Source of the DNA: Plesiocystis pacifica SIR-1 | GTDB taxonomy: Bacteria; Myxococcota_A; Polyangia; Nannocystales; Nannocystaceae | Direction of reading: 5' to 3' | Assembly (NCBI RefSeq): GCF_000170895.1 | Contig: NZ_ABCS01000011.1 | Coordinates: 87,092-151,091 of the forward strand | DNA: 64,000 bases | Shown here: piece by piece, positions 28,309 to 36,187 of the stretch | Layout: the number at the start of each line of letters is the position of its first letter | Position numbering within the stretch: the stretch's first letter is position 1 | The notes under the pieces: generated by a model | The model's database searches: none | Seen by the model: only the letters and a program-made list of their open reading frames with translations | What the model was told of the DNA's origin: nothing | Made by a program: the position numbers and the translations under genes

Positions 28309-28667
28309 ACGCCGGTGATACAGAGCACAGACCGTGCCAGGACAGCGGACGCCTGCATCTAGACCTAAGTCGTTGAAATCATTACATGGTCGTTTTTGCC
28401 CCACCCGACCCAGGATTGGAGATCGGCTGTTGTATGCACGCCACAGGTGGTGGGGACGAGCAACTGTGCCCTGTGATGCACGCCACGGCGTGCTGGCCCG
28501 TACACGTAGCGCCCGGCCCGCATCCTGCATTGGCTTTCGTCATCGAGGGTCAAGCGTTGCCTGCGAGCAGCGATCGTCTCAGGTCTGGTCAACCCGCTCG
28601 CCGGAGAGTGCGCGGACCGGCTCCCTCCGCTCACCCCAGGCGCGCGCTTTCGAGTAGGGTTCCGCCC
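28309..28667. other. divergent intergenic region upstream of thiS
   Basis: About 360 bases between the Crp-type gene and thiS. AT-rich around 28355-28400, likely holding promoters. An 11-base direct repeat (atgcacgccac) occurs at 28434 and 28474. I looked for a TPP riboswitch (CUGAGA box and the second pyrophosphate helix) and did not find a convincing one. Confidence 0.4.
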
Positions 28668-28871
28668 GTGCCGACGATCGTCCTGAACGGAGATCCACGC
28701 CCCACCCGCGACGGGCAGACCGTCGCCGAGCTCATCGCCGAGCTCGGCCTCGACAGCCGGCAGGTGGCCGTGGAGCGCAACCGCGAGGTCGTGCCCCGAG
28801 CCGAGCATGGCCAGACCCTGCTCCTCGACGGCGACCAGCTCGAGATCGTGACCTTCGTCGGCGGAGGCTGA
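28668..28871 (+). CDS. thiS: sulfur carrier protein ThiS
   Basis: GTG 28668 gives 67 residues: [20 protein letters not shown] ... [20 protein letters not shown] ... FVGGG. It has the beta-grasp pattern, the VAVERN strand of ThiS and a C-terminal Gly-Gly, which is adenylated and then thiocarboxylated to deliver sulfur for the thiazole ring. The terminal sequence is GGG, leaving the diglycine at the true end. First gene of thiS-thiG-thiE; thiG begins 6 bases later. Confidence 0.92.
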   Translation: MPTIVLNGDPRPTRDGQTVAELIAELGLDSRQVAVERNREVVPRAEHGQTLLLDGDQLEIVTFVGGG

Positions 28872-28877
28872 GCCCAC

Positions 28878-29669
28878 ATGACCGAGCAACGAGACACCCC
28901 CCCGACGTCGACCTGGAAGCTGGCTGGCCGCGACCTGAGCTCGCGCCTGATCGTCGGCACCGGCAAGTACGAGGACGCCGAGGAGACCAAGGCCGCGCTC
29001 GCGGCGAGCGGCGCCGAGATCGTGACCGTGGCCCTGCGCCGGGTCGACCTGAAGGCCAAGGACAACCTGCTGAGCTGGATCGACCGCGATCGCTACACCC
29101 TGCTGCCCAACACCGCGGGCTGCTACACCGCCGACGAGGCCGTCCGGACCCTGCGCCTGGCTCGGGAGCTGGGCATCGCCGACATCGTCAAGCTCGAGGT
29201 CATCGGCGACCCCACGACCCTGCTGCCCGACAACGAGCAGACCCTCGTCGCCGCCAAGATGCTGATCGACGAGGGCTTCACCGTGCTCCCCTACTGCTCG
29301 GCGGATCCCATCGTGTGCCGCAAGCTCGAGGAGATCGGCTGCGCGGCGGTCATGCCCCTGGCCGCGCCCATCGGCTCGGGCCTGGGCATCCGTGACCCGC
29401 ACAACCTCGAGCTGATCATCGAGGCAGCCAACGTCCCGGTGATCGTCGACGCCGGCGTGGGCACGGCCTCCGACGCGGCCGTCGCCATGGAGCTCGGCTG
29501 CGACGGCGTGCTCATGAACACCGCCATCGCCGCGGCCAAGGACCCGATCAAGATGGCGAACGCCATGCGCCTGGGCATCCAGGCCGGGCGCCTCGCCTTC
29601 GAAGCGGGACGGATGCCCAAGCGTCGCCACGCCCACGCCTCGAGCCCGACCATCGGGCTCATCGAGTAG
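28878..29669 (+). CDS. thiG: thiazole synthase
   Basis: ThiG builds the thiazole phosphate of thiamin from DXP, dehydroglycine and ThiS-thiocarboxylate. 263 residues, TIM barrel: [20 protein letters not shown] at the start, [15 protein letters not shown], then VKLEVIGD with the Schiff-base Lys105, [20 protein letters not shown], and [20 protein letters not shown] for phosphate binding. All hallmarks are intact and length is normal. Sits between thiS and thiE, nearly without gaps. Confidence 0.96.
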   Translation: MTEQRDTPPTSTWKLAGRDLSSRLIVGTGKYEDAEETKAALAASGAEIVTVALRRVDLKAKDNLLSWIDRDRYTLLPNTAGCYTADEAVRTLRLARELGIADIVKLEVIGDPTTLLPDNEQTLVAAKMLIDEGFTVLPYCSADPIVCRKLEEIGCAAVMPLAAPIGSGLGIRDPHNLELIIEAANVPVIVDAGVGTASDAAVAMELGCDGVLMNTAIAAAKDPIKMANAMRLGIQAGRLAFEAGRMPKRRHAHASSPTIGLIE

Positions 29670-29678
29670 CGCGCGCCG

Positions 29679-30401
29679 ATGACCGCCGCGGTCCCCTTCC
29701 GGATCCTGGCGATCACCCCGCCGAGGCCTGACCCCGACGCCTTCACGCCGGCGCGGGTTCGGGCCCTCGTCGACGCGTGGCGACCGATGCTCCCGGGTGC
29801 CGGTGGGCCCGGGCTCGCGCTGCTGCTGCGGGAACCCGGCGCGAGTCTGGAGCGGACGCTGGCAATTTCGGAGACCCTTCGGGGCGCTGCCGCAGACGCG
29901 AACATTCCCGTCCTGACCTCGATTCATCCCAGTGATCTCGAGGGGTTGAGCGCCACTCCTCGAGTGACGCTCGAAGGGCTGCGAGGGGTTCAGCTCAAGG
30001 CCGACGCCGAGCCTCGAGCCGTCGCGCGAGCCCGGAAGCTCGGGCTCACAGCATCTTCTTGGTGGGTCGGACGCTCGTGTCACGGCGCGCCTCCCGAGCA
30101 GCTCGGCGCCGCCGACTACGAGTGCTTCGCCCCGGTATTCACGCCGCGCACCAAACAGCTCGGGGTCGACAAGCAGGCCGCGGGCCTCGACGCCCTGCGC
30201 CCCTGGGTCGCTCGGGGCGTGCCCGTGTTCGCCCTGGGCGGCCTGACACCCGACAACGCCACCCGCTGCCTGAGCGCCGGAGCCCACGGCGTCGCCGGAA
30301 TCAGCCTCTTCTTTGGCGATGCGGGCCTCGTTGCCGACAATGCCGCGCAGTTGTGCGCCGCGTTTCGGCGCGCACCCGCCCGCCATGCTGCGCCGCCGTG
30401 A
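29679..30401 (+). CDS. thiE: thiamine phosphate synthase (ThiE/TenI family)
   Basis: 240 residues, ATG 29679, 9 bases after thiG. ThiE joins HMP-pyrophosphate to thiazole phosphate. The TenI-like barrel is seen in LRGVQLKADAEPRAVARARK, SSWWVGRSCHGAPPEQLGAA (the GRSCH segment matches GxSxH of the family), DYECFAPVFTPRTKQ and PVFALGGLTPDNATRCLSAG. The N-terminal half is poorer in motifs, and the pyrophosphate-binding segment (family TRASTSK-like) reads TPRTKQLG. It could be a TenI-type regulator or isomerase, but position after thiSG favours ThiE. Its 3' end overlaps the next gene by 17 bases. Confidence 0.82.
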   Translation: MTAAVPFRILAITPPRPDPDAFTPARVRALVDAWRPMLPGAGGPGLALLLREPGASLERTLAISETLRGAAADANIPVLTSIHPSDLEGLSATPRVTLEGLRGVQLKADAEPRAVARARKLGLTASSWWVGRSCHGAPPEQLGAADYECFAPVFTPRTKQLGVDKQAAGLDALRPWVARGVPVFALGGLTPDNATRCLSAGAHGVAGISLFFGDAGLVADNAAQLCAAFRRAPARHAAPP

Positions 30402-31374
30402 CGAACAGGAGGACGAGGACCAGCTGTCCTGGCGCGAGCGTCGAGCCGCGCGCAAGGCCGCCGAGCGCCCGCTCTCGGCTCGCGTCGCCCTGGCCGTGCT
30501 CATGGGCGGCGCAGGCTTGGTCGCCGTCCGGGCCCTCGTCGCCACGCTGATTCAGATCCACGGCGACGGCATGGCACCGACGATCCTCGACGGCGAGTCC
30601 GTCGTCATGACCCGAGGAGCCTGGGGCATCGAGGCCGGCGACATCGTCGTCTACGACCCCGCGCCCCCGACCCTGCCCCCCGAAGAGTCTGAGCCTGGGC
30701 CCGAGACCTTCGAGCCCCCGCGCCCCGGCCACAACGACGCCCCCGAGGGCAGCCGCGAAGGTGGAGCCGTGGTCGATCGTCGCCAGGCGCCCCGCGGTGA
30801 GCTGCGCAACACCGCCGTGGTCGACGTCGACGAGGTCGAGAGCAACTGGGAGCGCGTCCAGGGGCGCCACGAGAAGACGCGCGCGCGCAACTTCCGGGTT
30901 GGCCGAGTGCTCGCCGTCCCCGGCGACACCGTGACCTTCCACGCCCCCGACGCCGCCCTCGGCCTGATCGTCAACGGCCGCGCCCTCGGGCAGAAGCTCG
31001 ACGACCCGATCCGCCTCGTCCTCGCCGGCCGCCCGGCCCCGGGCGAGGACAGCGTCGACGTCACCAAGCCCCGCATGCGCGCCCTGGCCTGGGAGACCCT
31101 CGGCGACAGCCGCTACCCGGTGCTGGTCAGCACCGACACGCCCGAGTGGTCCGGCATGGCCCTCCCCCGCGACCTCGGACCCATCGAGATCGAGGCCGAC
31201 GGCTACCTCATCCTCGCCGACAACCGCGACGAAGGCGCGTGCTGTGACAGCCGCGAGCTCGGCTGGATCGCCCCCGAGCAGCTCCGCGGTGAGATCGTCC
31301 TGCGCCTGGCCGGGGATCCCAGCGCTTCCCCCGACAGCGACCCCCGCTCCCGCGGCCTGGCCTGGCTGCCCTGA
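30385..31374 (+). CDS. signal peptidase I homologue lacking the Ser-Lys dyad
   Basis: ATG 30385 gives 329 residues, overlapping thiE by 17 bases. Charged cytoplasmic head, one transmembrane segment (ALAVLMGGAGLVAVRALVAT, about 35-55), then the S26 fold: HGDGMAPTILDGESVVM corresponds to the SM-P-T box, RVLAVPGDTV (174-183) to the KR-GLPGD box, and ADNRDEGACCDSRELGWI to the GDNR-SxDSR box. The nucleophile Ser position is Gly62 and the general-base Lys position is Gly173, so the enzyme should be inactive. A Pro/Glu-rich insertion (about 92-140) separates the first boxes. It may act as a chaperone or regulatory paralogue; another LepB must exist elsewhere. Confidence 0.8.
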   Translation: MLRRRDEQEDEDQLSWRERRAARKAAERPLSARVALAVLMGGAGLVAVRALVATLIQIHGDGMAPTILDGESVVMTRGAWGIEAGDIVVYDPAPPTLPPEESEPGPETFEPPRPGHNDAPEGSREGGAVVDRRQAPRGELRNTAVVDVDEVESNWERVQGRHEKTRARNFRVGRVLAVPGDTVTFHAPDAALGLIVNGRALGQKLDDPIRLVLAGRPAPGEDSVDVTKPRMRALAWETLGDSRYPVLVSTDTPEWSGMALPRDLGPIEIEADGYLILADNRDEGACCDSRELGWIAPEQLRGEIVLRLAGDPSASPDSDPRSRGLAWLP

Positions 31375-31442
31375 GCCACAGCGCCTCCGGGGCCGCCAAA
31401 ATGGGGTTGCGCGGGGTGTGAGAGATTTCCCTTGGCCAAGGT

Positions 31443-31471
31443 TTGACCCGCGCGCCCGAGGGCACTAAAAC
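31443..31471 (+). promoter_or_regulatory. sigma-70 promoter of tRNA-Thr
   Basis: TTGACC (31443-31448), 17-base spacer, TAAAAC (31466-31471). Transcription would begin about 17 bases before the tRNA 5' end at 31495. The same arrangement precedes the other tRNA gene at 42852-42880. Confidence 0.75.
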
Positions 31472-31494
31472 CAGCGCCCCGACTCCCCGCTTTC

Positions 31495-31567
31495 GCCCAG
31501 ATAGCTCAGTTGGTAGAGCAGCGGTTTCGTAAACCGCAGGTCGCAGGTTCAAGTCCTGTTCTGGGCT
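31495..31567 (+). tRNA. tRNA-Thr (anticodon CGU)
   Basis: 73 bases folding into a standard cloverleaf: acceptor GCCCAGA pairs with TCTGGGC, D-arm GCTC/GAGC, anticodon stem GCGGT/ACCGC with loop TTCGTAA (anticodon CGT, reads ACG), T-arm CAGG region with TTCAAGT loop. CCA is not encoded. A hairpin terminator follows four bases later. Confidence 0.95.
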
Positions 31568-31841
31568 CCCGAGAGGCCGCTAGGTTCACCCTGGCGGCCT
31601 CTTCTGATCGACGGGCATCACAGGCTCCCGAGGTCTGGCTCCGACCCCTTGGCCCCGCGAGCTCCTCCTCGAACAGATTGGGAGCCTTGTCCCGATGCTC
31701 CCGCTCCGAGATCGAGCGCTTCGCCTGCTCGACGGCGTCCAAAAAACAGCCGGCAATTCGGCCATCGTCATCGACGGCTGCGTAGTGCTCGAAGGCCTCG
31801 GTGACGTCGCGCTCTGCCGCTCTGAGCATGCGCACGCGCAT
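31506..31841 (-). pseudogene. truncated ParE/RelE-type toxin gene
   Basis: ATG 31841 starts a ParE/RelE-like sequence: MLRAAERDVTEAFEHYAAVD, then GCFLDAVEQAKRSISE, which is the first half of the toxin fold. The usual second half, with the central strands and the final RxPxYW-type end, is absent. The frame then passes antisense through the tRNA-trailing hairpin and into tRNA-Thr itself (the last residues RTGLEPATCGLRN are the antisense of the tRNA T- and anticodon arms). The antitoxin gene lies two bases upstream. I read it as a toxin cut off at the tRNA boundary. Confidence 0.6.
31571..31603 (+). terminator. hairpin following tRNA-Thr, shared with the tRNA-Met locus
   Basis: A 33-base element forming an uninterrupted stem of about 14 base pairs around a UUCA-type loop, beginning gagaggccgc and ending gcggcctctt, followed by ctgat without a long T-tract. 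A nearly identical element follows tRNA-Met (42719-42751, minus); 29 of 33 bases match and all four differences are C/T changes. Confidence 0.75.
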
Positions 31842-31843
31842 GT

Positions 31844-32101
31844 TCAGCCGCTTCGTTGCTCGTGCGAGCGGCCAACCCGGGCACGCAGCCGTGCCATCAC
31901 GTCGTCGAAGTCCACGAGGGTCTCCTCGCCGCGCTCGAGCGCTTCCCTTCGCCGTTGGACCTCCGCGAGCCAGGCCGTACGGAGCTCGTTGGGCGATGAA
32001 CCGTCGCCGATGCTGTCCGCGAGGATGGCGGCAATCTGGGCCCGCTCGTGCTCAGGCAGCTCCAGGGCGGCGTCCAGGATCTGGCTGGCTTCGTCGGTCA
32101 T
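31844..32101 (-). CDS. antitoxin of addiction-module type
   Basis: ATG 32101 gives 85 residues: MTDEASQILDAALELPEHER, then AAILADSIGDGSS, then LRTAWLAEVQRRREALERGE and a helical end. This matches the short addiction-module component family (unstable antitoxins with the LPxxER and AxLxxSL-type helix). It precedes the truncated ParE-like gene by two bases, the order usual for these pairs. With the toxin broken the antitoxin may be a relic, or may neutralise a related toxin elsewhere. Confidence 0.7.
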   Translation of the reverse strand: MTDEASQILDAALELPEHERAQIAAILADSIGDGSSPNELRTAWLAEVQRRREALERGEETLVDFDDVMARLRARVGRSHEQRSG

Positions 32102-32454
32102 GCCTGCCAGTGTAGCGCGCTCGGGCCCTCCAAGACGCGGGCTCACCCCCTTGCGAAGGGTAGACGCGCGAACCTCCGATGGAGCCGTCAGACCGCGCGG
32201 ACCTGACCCCGATGCTCGGGGAACAGTTCGAACTTCGATGGACATGCATCGACGCTAGCGCCACGACATCCCAGAGGCCACCAACGCCGCTGGCCGCTGT
32301 CCCGTCAACGGGCCGCCGGCCAGCTCCCGGGCCACCTCAGCTCTACTCTCTCGACGCCAGCGACTTCGGGCGCGGCCACAGTTCCGATCCACGACAAAAC
32401 GAGAGCGCCCGCGGACAGCCGCGGGCGCTCGGACGCGAAACCGGTCGAGACCGA
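32102..32454. other. intergenic region with no gene seen apart from a hairpin
   Basis: About 350 bases between the antitoxin start and the 3' end of the thioredoxin lipoprotein gene. Only the terminator at 32391-32430 stands out; no open frame here has plausible codon use or a homologous look. Confidence 0.4.
32391..32430 (-). terminator. terminator of the thioredoxin-fold lipoprotein gene
   Basis: On the minus strand a 12-bp perfect GC-rich stem (gagcgcccgcgg / ccgcgggcgctc, 32403-32430) with a 4-base loop is followed by TCGTTTTGTCG. The U-tract is short and interrupted, but the hairpin lies 25 bases past the stop at 32455. Confidence 0.75.
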
Positions 32455-33303
32455 CTACAGGTGCTGCTGGATGACCGTGTTGAACACGTTCATCTGGTCG
32501 AGGTCCTGCCAGTTCATGTCCTCGTCGATGAGCCAGAAGCTCGGGAACTGCATGAGCGGCAGGTGGGTGTAGTAGTTCTGCGCGTCGTCGGACACGACCC
32601 AGACCTTCTCCGGGCCGGGGTAGTTGTTGTCCCACGCGATGGCGTCGGCGTTGTTCGGCGGGCTCCCGCCCTCGTCCTCGGTGATGACCGTGACCCAGGC
32701 GAAGGTGTCGGCCTCGATCTCGGCGCGGAGGGGGTTGATGAGCACGTCCATGACGCCCTGGTTGCCGCCGAAGAGCTCGACGCAGAGGTTGTCCTGACCG
32801 CCGAGGCACAGCGACATCATCTGGCAGGGGCCACACCACACGGCGGAGGTGTCGATGAGGATCGGGACGCCCGCGTACTCGCAGATGTTGACGTCCTCAC
32901 CGTACTGGTTCACGCCGCCGAAGTGGGGCGCGGGCGCACCCACGGCCGCCTGACCGCCCCAACCGGGGTCGGGGATGGCGCAATCCTCGGTGCCGGTCTC
33001 CCCCTCGGTGGTGGTGCCGTCGTCCGTCGTCCCGTCGTCCGTGGTGCCGTCGTCCGTCGTCCCGTCGTCCGTCGTCCCGTCGTCCGTCGTCCCGTCGTCC
33101 GTAGTGTCGTCGTCGGTCCCGACCTCGTCTTCACCACTGGTGGTGTCGTCAGCATCGTCGCCGTTGTCGTCCCCCGCGGTGTCCCCATCACCTGCGCTGT
33201 CGTCACCGTCGACGACCTCAACGGAGCACCCAGGCGCAAACGCAATCAGGGCAAAGGCGGACGCGAGGAGACTGAGGTTTCGGGGAAATGCTTGAATTTT
33301 CAT
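32455..33303 (-). CDS. thioredoxin-fold lipoprotein with TTDDG repeat linker
   Basis: 282 residues. Lipoprotein signal (ALIAFAPGC, lipid Cys26), then an 80-residue acidic Asp/Thr/Gly spacer with six tandem TTDDG units, then a thioredoxin/TlpA-like domain: VGAPAPHFGGVNQYGEDVNI, the redox motif WCGPC at 156-160, and QFPSFWLIDEDMNWQ as the cis-Pro strand (with Pro-Ser). Cys141 and Cys pairs around 167-175 are extra. The domain probably reduces or isomerises disulfides in the periplasm or at the surface, held away from the membrane by the spacer (inference). Confidence 0.85.
   Translation of the reverse strand: MKIQAFPRNLSLLASAFALIAFAPGCSVEVVDGDDSAGDGDTAGDDNGDDADDTTSGEDEVGTDDDTTDDGTTDDGTTDDGTTDDGTTDDGTTDDGTTTEGETGTEDCAIPDPGWGGQAAVGAPAPHFGGVNQYGEDVNICEYAGVPILIDTSAVWCGPCQMMSLCLGGQDNLCVELFGGNQGVMDVLINPLRAEIEADTFAWVTVITEDEGGSPPNNADAIAWDNNYPGPEKVWVVSDDAQNYYTHLPLMQFPSFWLIDEDMNWQDLDQMNVFNTVIQQHL
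33011..33100 (-). repeat. 15-bp tandem repeat, six units
   Basis: Six consecutive 15-base units alternate between gtggtgccgtcgtcc and gtcgtcccgtcgtcc, with a diverged seventh unit at 33101-33115. On the minus strand they encode TTDDG. In-frame unit gain or loss would change only the spacer length of the lipoprotein. Confidence 0.9.
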
Positions 33304-33536
33304 GGGGAGAGTCGGCCTTTCGGTGCCAGCTTCGTTGGGTTCGGGCGTACTCTAGGGTTGTTTGGGGGGGAATGTAAAGAGAAGTCAGCTCGAGCGACAC
33401 ACATGAGAATTCCAACCCTCAATTTCGGCAAAAACCGCCGCATTCAGTGTTTCGAACGCCATTTTACTGGCACTGAACGGCGGATCCCTCCGCTGATTAC
33501 CCCTCCCGGGAAGTGTGATGCGGGCCGGCGCCAGGT

Positions 33537-36119
33537 TCACTCGGCCCGATCGGTCCAGTTCTTCCAGGAGCAAGCCTGAGCCCAGTCCAAACCCGTACCG
33601 ATCGGGCTCCCGGGGGGCGGCTCAACCACACGGGGGGCCGGCCGGCGGTCCCCCTCCGCCCGATCGAGCCACCGGCGCACCTGCCCTGCGAGGGCCTGCG
33701 CGCTCGCGTCGCGGGCACGCTCGAGCCGCGGGAGCAGCTCGACGAGCTTGGCCTCGCACGCGCCCGTGACCCGTGGGCTCGCCCCAGGGTCGCTGGCCAG
33801 GCCCACCAGCGCATCCACGAAGGCCCCCCGGGTGAGCTCGAGGAGCGCGCGGGTGCGGGCGCTGGCCGACGGCGGCGCGCGGCTCGGCCACGCCTTGGCC
33901 TCGATGCGGTCGAGGAGCTCGGCGAGGTCGAGGGTATCGGCCGCGCCGCTGCGGCTGGCTTGCAGCTCGAGGCGGTGGACCCGGCGGCGATCGAGGAGCT
34001 CCCCGAGGGTCATGTCCGCGGCGGCCCGAGCCAGCGCCAGGGCGTCGAAGTCTGGGCCCGCGTAGCTGGGGAGCGCGTCGATGTGCGCGTCGGGGGTCGG
34101 GCGCATGATCGCTTCCACCGAAGCGGGGACGTCGAGGACCGCGGGGTCGAGGGTTTCGAGGACCGCGTCGAGGGCCTCGCGCTGCTCGGGCCAGGGCACC
34201 GGACGGACGCCGCGCTCGAGCTGGGGGTCGAGCTCGAAGCGCTGGCCCCCGACGCGCTTGGCCGCCGCCTCGAGCTGGTAGCGGTGGAAGAAGTACAGCG
34301 GCGCCAGGGTGCGCTCGAGGTCCTTGGGCTGCGCGCCCTGGGTGAGGTTGTGGGGCCCAAAGCGGCCCAGGGCGTGGGCGCGGACGTCGAGGACCTCGCG
34401 CAGCTCGGCGACGGAGTCGCTGCCGTTGTCCCACAGCGCGCCCTCGGGGTGGGCGCTGCCCTGGGGGCGCGACTCGGGGTCGCTGAGGAAGACCATCCCA
34501 GCCGCCGCGGCGCGCTCGCGCAGCTCGGCGACGGCGGCCTCCCCTTCCCCGGGTTTCCACGCGCGGTAGAGGTACTCGAAGGCCAGCAGGTCCCACTCGC
34601 CGATGCCCTCGGCGTAGACCTGGCTCAGGTCGTAGCGCGCGTCGGGGCTCCCGGGCTCGCCGTCGAGGTGGATGCGCGGCGCCGGATAGTCCATGACCGA
34701 GGCGCGCCCGTAGGTGCTCGCGGCGAAGTTGTGGCGAAAGCCCAGGGTGTGCCCGACCTCGTGGGCCGCGAGCTGACGGATGCGCGCGAGCGCCAGCGAG
34801 ACCGGATCGCCGCCGCCCTTGCCGATCTTGACGACCTTGGCCGGGTCGGCCTCGACCCCGAGCAGGGCCTCGAAGATGCGCCGATCCTGGCGCACGCGCT
34901 GCGAGCCCAGGGTGACGTTGCCCTTGATGATCTCGCCGGTCCGCGGGTCGTGGACGGCGTGGCCGTAGCTCCACCCCCGGGTCGAGCGGTGCACCCAGTT
35001 GATGACGTTGTAGCGGACGTCCATGGGGTCGACGCCCTCGGGCAGCAGCTCGACCCGGAAGCCGTCGGGGAAGCCCGCCGCCGCGAAGGCCTCGGCCCAC
35101 CACGAGGCGCCCTCGATGAGCGCGCCGCGGATCGGCTCGGGGGTCCCGCGATCGACGTAGTAAACCAGCGGCTCCCCGGCGACCAGGCGGTGGCGCAGGG
35201 CGAGCTGCTGGGCCAGGGGGCGGTCGAGGGGCACGGAGAAGTCGAGGTGCTCGGTGATCAGCGCGCCCAGGTCCTCGACCGCCGCCCGCGGCTCGAAGCC
35301 CGGCGGCGGGAGGCGGACCAGCGAGACGTGCTGGCGCAGGCTCAGGCGCCCGGACTCGGGGCTGGTGGAGTCGGCCCAGCCCCTGCCCTCGTCGCTGGTG
35401 AAGGTCAGCGAGACCTCGAGCTCGACGTTGTCGGGGAAGGCCCGGAGCGCGCCGATCTCGACGAAGCTCTCGTCCTCGGCGAGGCGCCAGCGCCCCCCGT
35501 CGCGGCCGCTCAGCGAGGCCGCGACGCCGTGGAGGTCGCCGACGAGGAGGGGCTCGAGCTCGACGAGCACGCGCGGGCCAGGTTCGGACTTGGACGCCAG
35601 CTCGGACGGGTCTCGGGCGACCACCGGCAAGCTGGCGAGGATCGCCGTGGGAAAGGCCGCCGCCGTCGCGCGGCGCTCGTCGGGGCCGCCCGCCTCGGCG
35701 CGAAACTCCGTGTTGACCACCTCGGCGACCACGCGCGCGCCGACCAGGCGCAGACGCAGCAGGCGCACGCTCCCGAGCTCGCCGCGGTCGAGGCCGATGG
35801 GGTTGGCCCCGTGTCCGCGGGCGAGGCCCTCGACCAAGAGCAGCTCCATGCCCCCAGGCGCGCCGGCCTCGGCGACGTCGAGCTCGGCGTAGACCGCTCC
35901 GGCGTCGGTGTCGGTCCACAGCGGCACGAAGCCCTCGCTGCGCTCGGCGCCAGACTCGGCGACGAAGTCCTCGACGCTCGGGGAGGACTCGCGCGCGGCG
36001 GCGTCCTCCCCCGGAGACTCGCTGTCCGACTGCGAGCCGCCCGTACAACCCGCGCCCGCGCACAGGACCACGAACAACGCACGCTTGACGAAGGGGAGAG
36101 CTGCGGCTCCGCGGAGCAT
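33537..36119 (-). CDS. zinc-dependent metalloprotease lipoprotein (PF16313-like)
   Basis: ATG 36119 gives 860 residues. Signal and lipobox VVLCAGAGCTG. The N-terminal 350 residues are a beta-rich domain (VYAELDVAEAGAPGGMELLL; LSLRQHVSLVRLPPPGFEPR). The catalytic domain has LAAHEVGHTLGFRHNFAAS near residue 455, the extended metzincin zinc motif HExxHxxGxxH with a following SVMDYPAPRI as Met-turn, and upstream INWVHRSTRGWSYGHAVHDP with GEIIKGNVTLGSQ, all typical of the large DUF5117/DUF4953 metalloprotease group. The C-terminal 250 residues are helical. Outer membrane or periplasmic protease, substrate unknown. Divergent from the vWA lipoprotein. Confidence 0.9.
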   Translation of the reverse strand: MLRGAAALPFVKRALFVVLCAGAGCTGGSQSDSESPGEDAAARESSPSVEDFVAESGAERSEGFVPLWTDTDAGAVYAELDVAEAGAPGGMELLLVEGLARGHGANPIGLDRGELGSVRLLRLRLVGARVVAEVVNTEFRAEAGGPDERRATAAAFPTAILASLPVVARDPSELASKSEPGPRVLVELEPLLVGDLHGVAASLSGRDGGRWRLAEDESFVEIGALRAFPDNVELEVSLTFTSDEGRGWADSTSPESGRLSLRQHVSLVRLPPPGFEPRAAVEDLGALITEHLDFSVPLDRPLAQQLALRHRLVAGEPLVYYVDRGTPEPIRGALIEGASWWAEAFAAAGFPDGFRVELLPEGVDPMDVRYNVINWVHRSTRGWSYGHAVHDPRTGEIIKGNVTLGSQRVRQDRRIFEALLGVEADPAKVVKIGKGGGDPVSLALARIRQLAAHEVGHTLGFRHNFAASTYGRASVMDYPAPRIHLDGEPGSPDARYDLSQVYAEGIGEWDLLAFEYLYRAWKPGEGEAAVAELRERAAAAGMVFLSDPESRPQGSAHPEGALWDNGSDSVAELREVLDVRAHALGRFGPHNLTQGAQPKDLERTLAPLYFFHRYQLEAAAKRVGGQRFELDPQLERGVRPVPWPEQREALDAVLETLDPAVLDVPASVEAIMRPTPDAHIDALPSYAGPDFDALALARAAADMTLGELLDRRRVHRLELQASRSGAADTLDLAELLDRIEAKAWPSRAPPSASARTRALLELTRGAFVDALVGLASDPGASPRVTGACEAKLVELLPRLERARDASAQALAGQVRRWLDRAEGDRRPAPRVVEPPPGSPIGTGLDWAQACSWKNWTDRAE

Positions 36120-36187
36120 GGGCCAACGGTACCGCGCTTTGGACCCAGGGCGTGATCGATCCGCGCCGCTGAAGTGACTGTCAGAGC

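Noticed and set aside
28309..28667. Possible TPP riboswitch before thiS
   Set aside because: The CUGAGA and second-helix motifs could not be located, so it is not reported as a feature.
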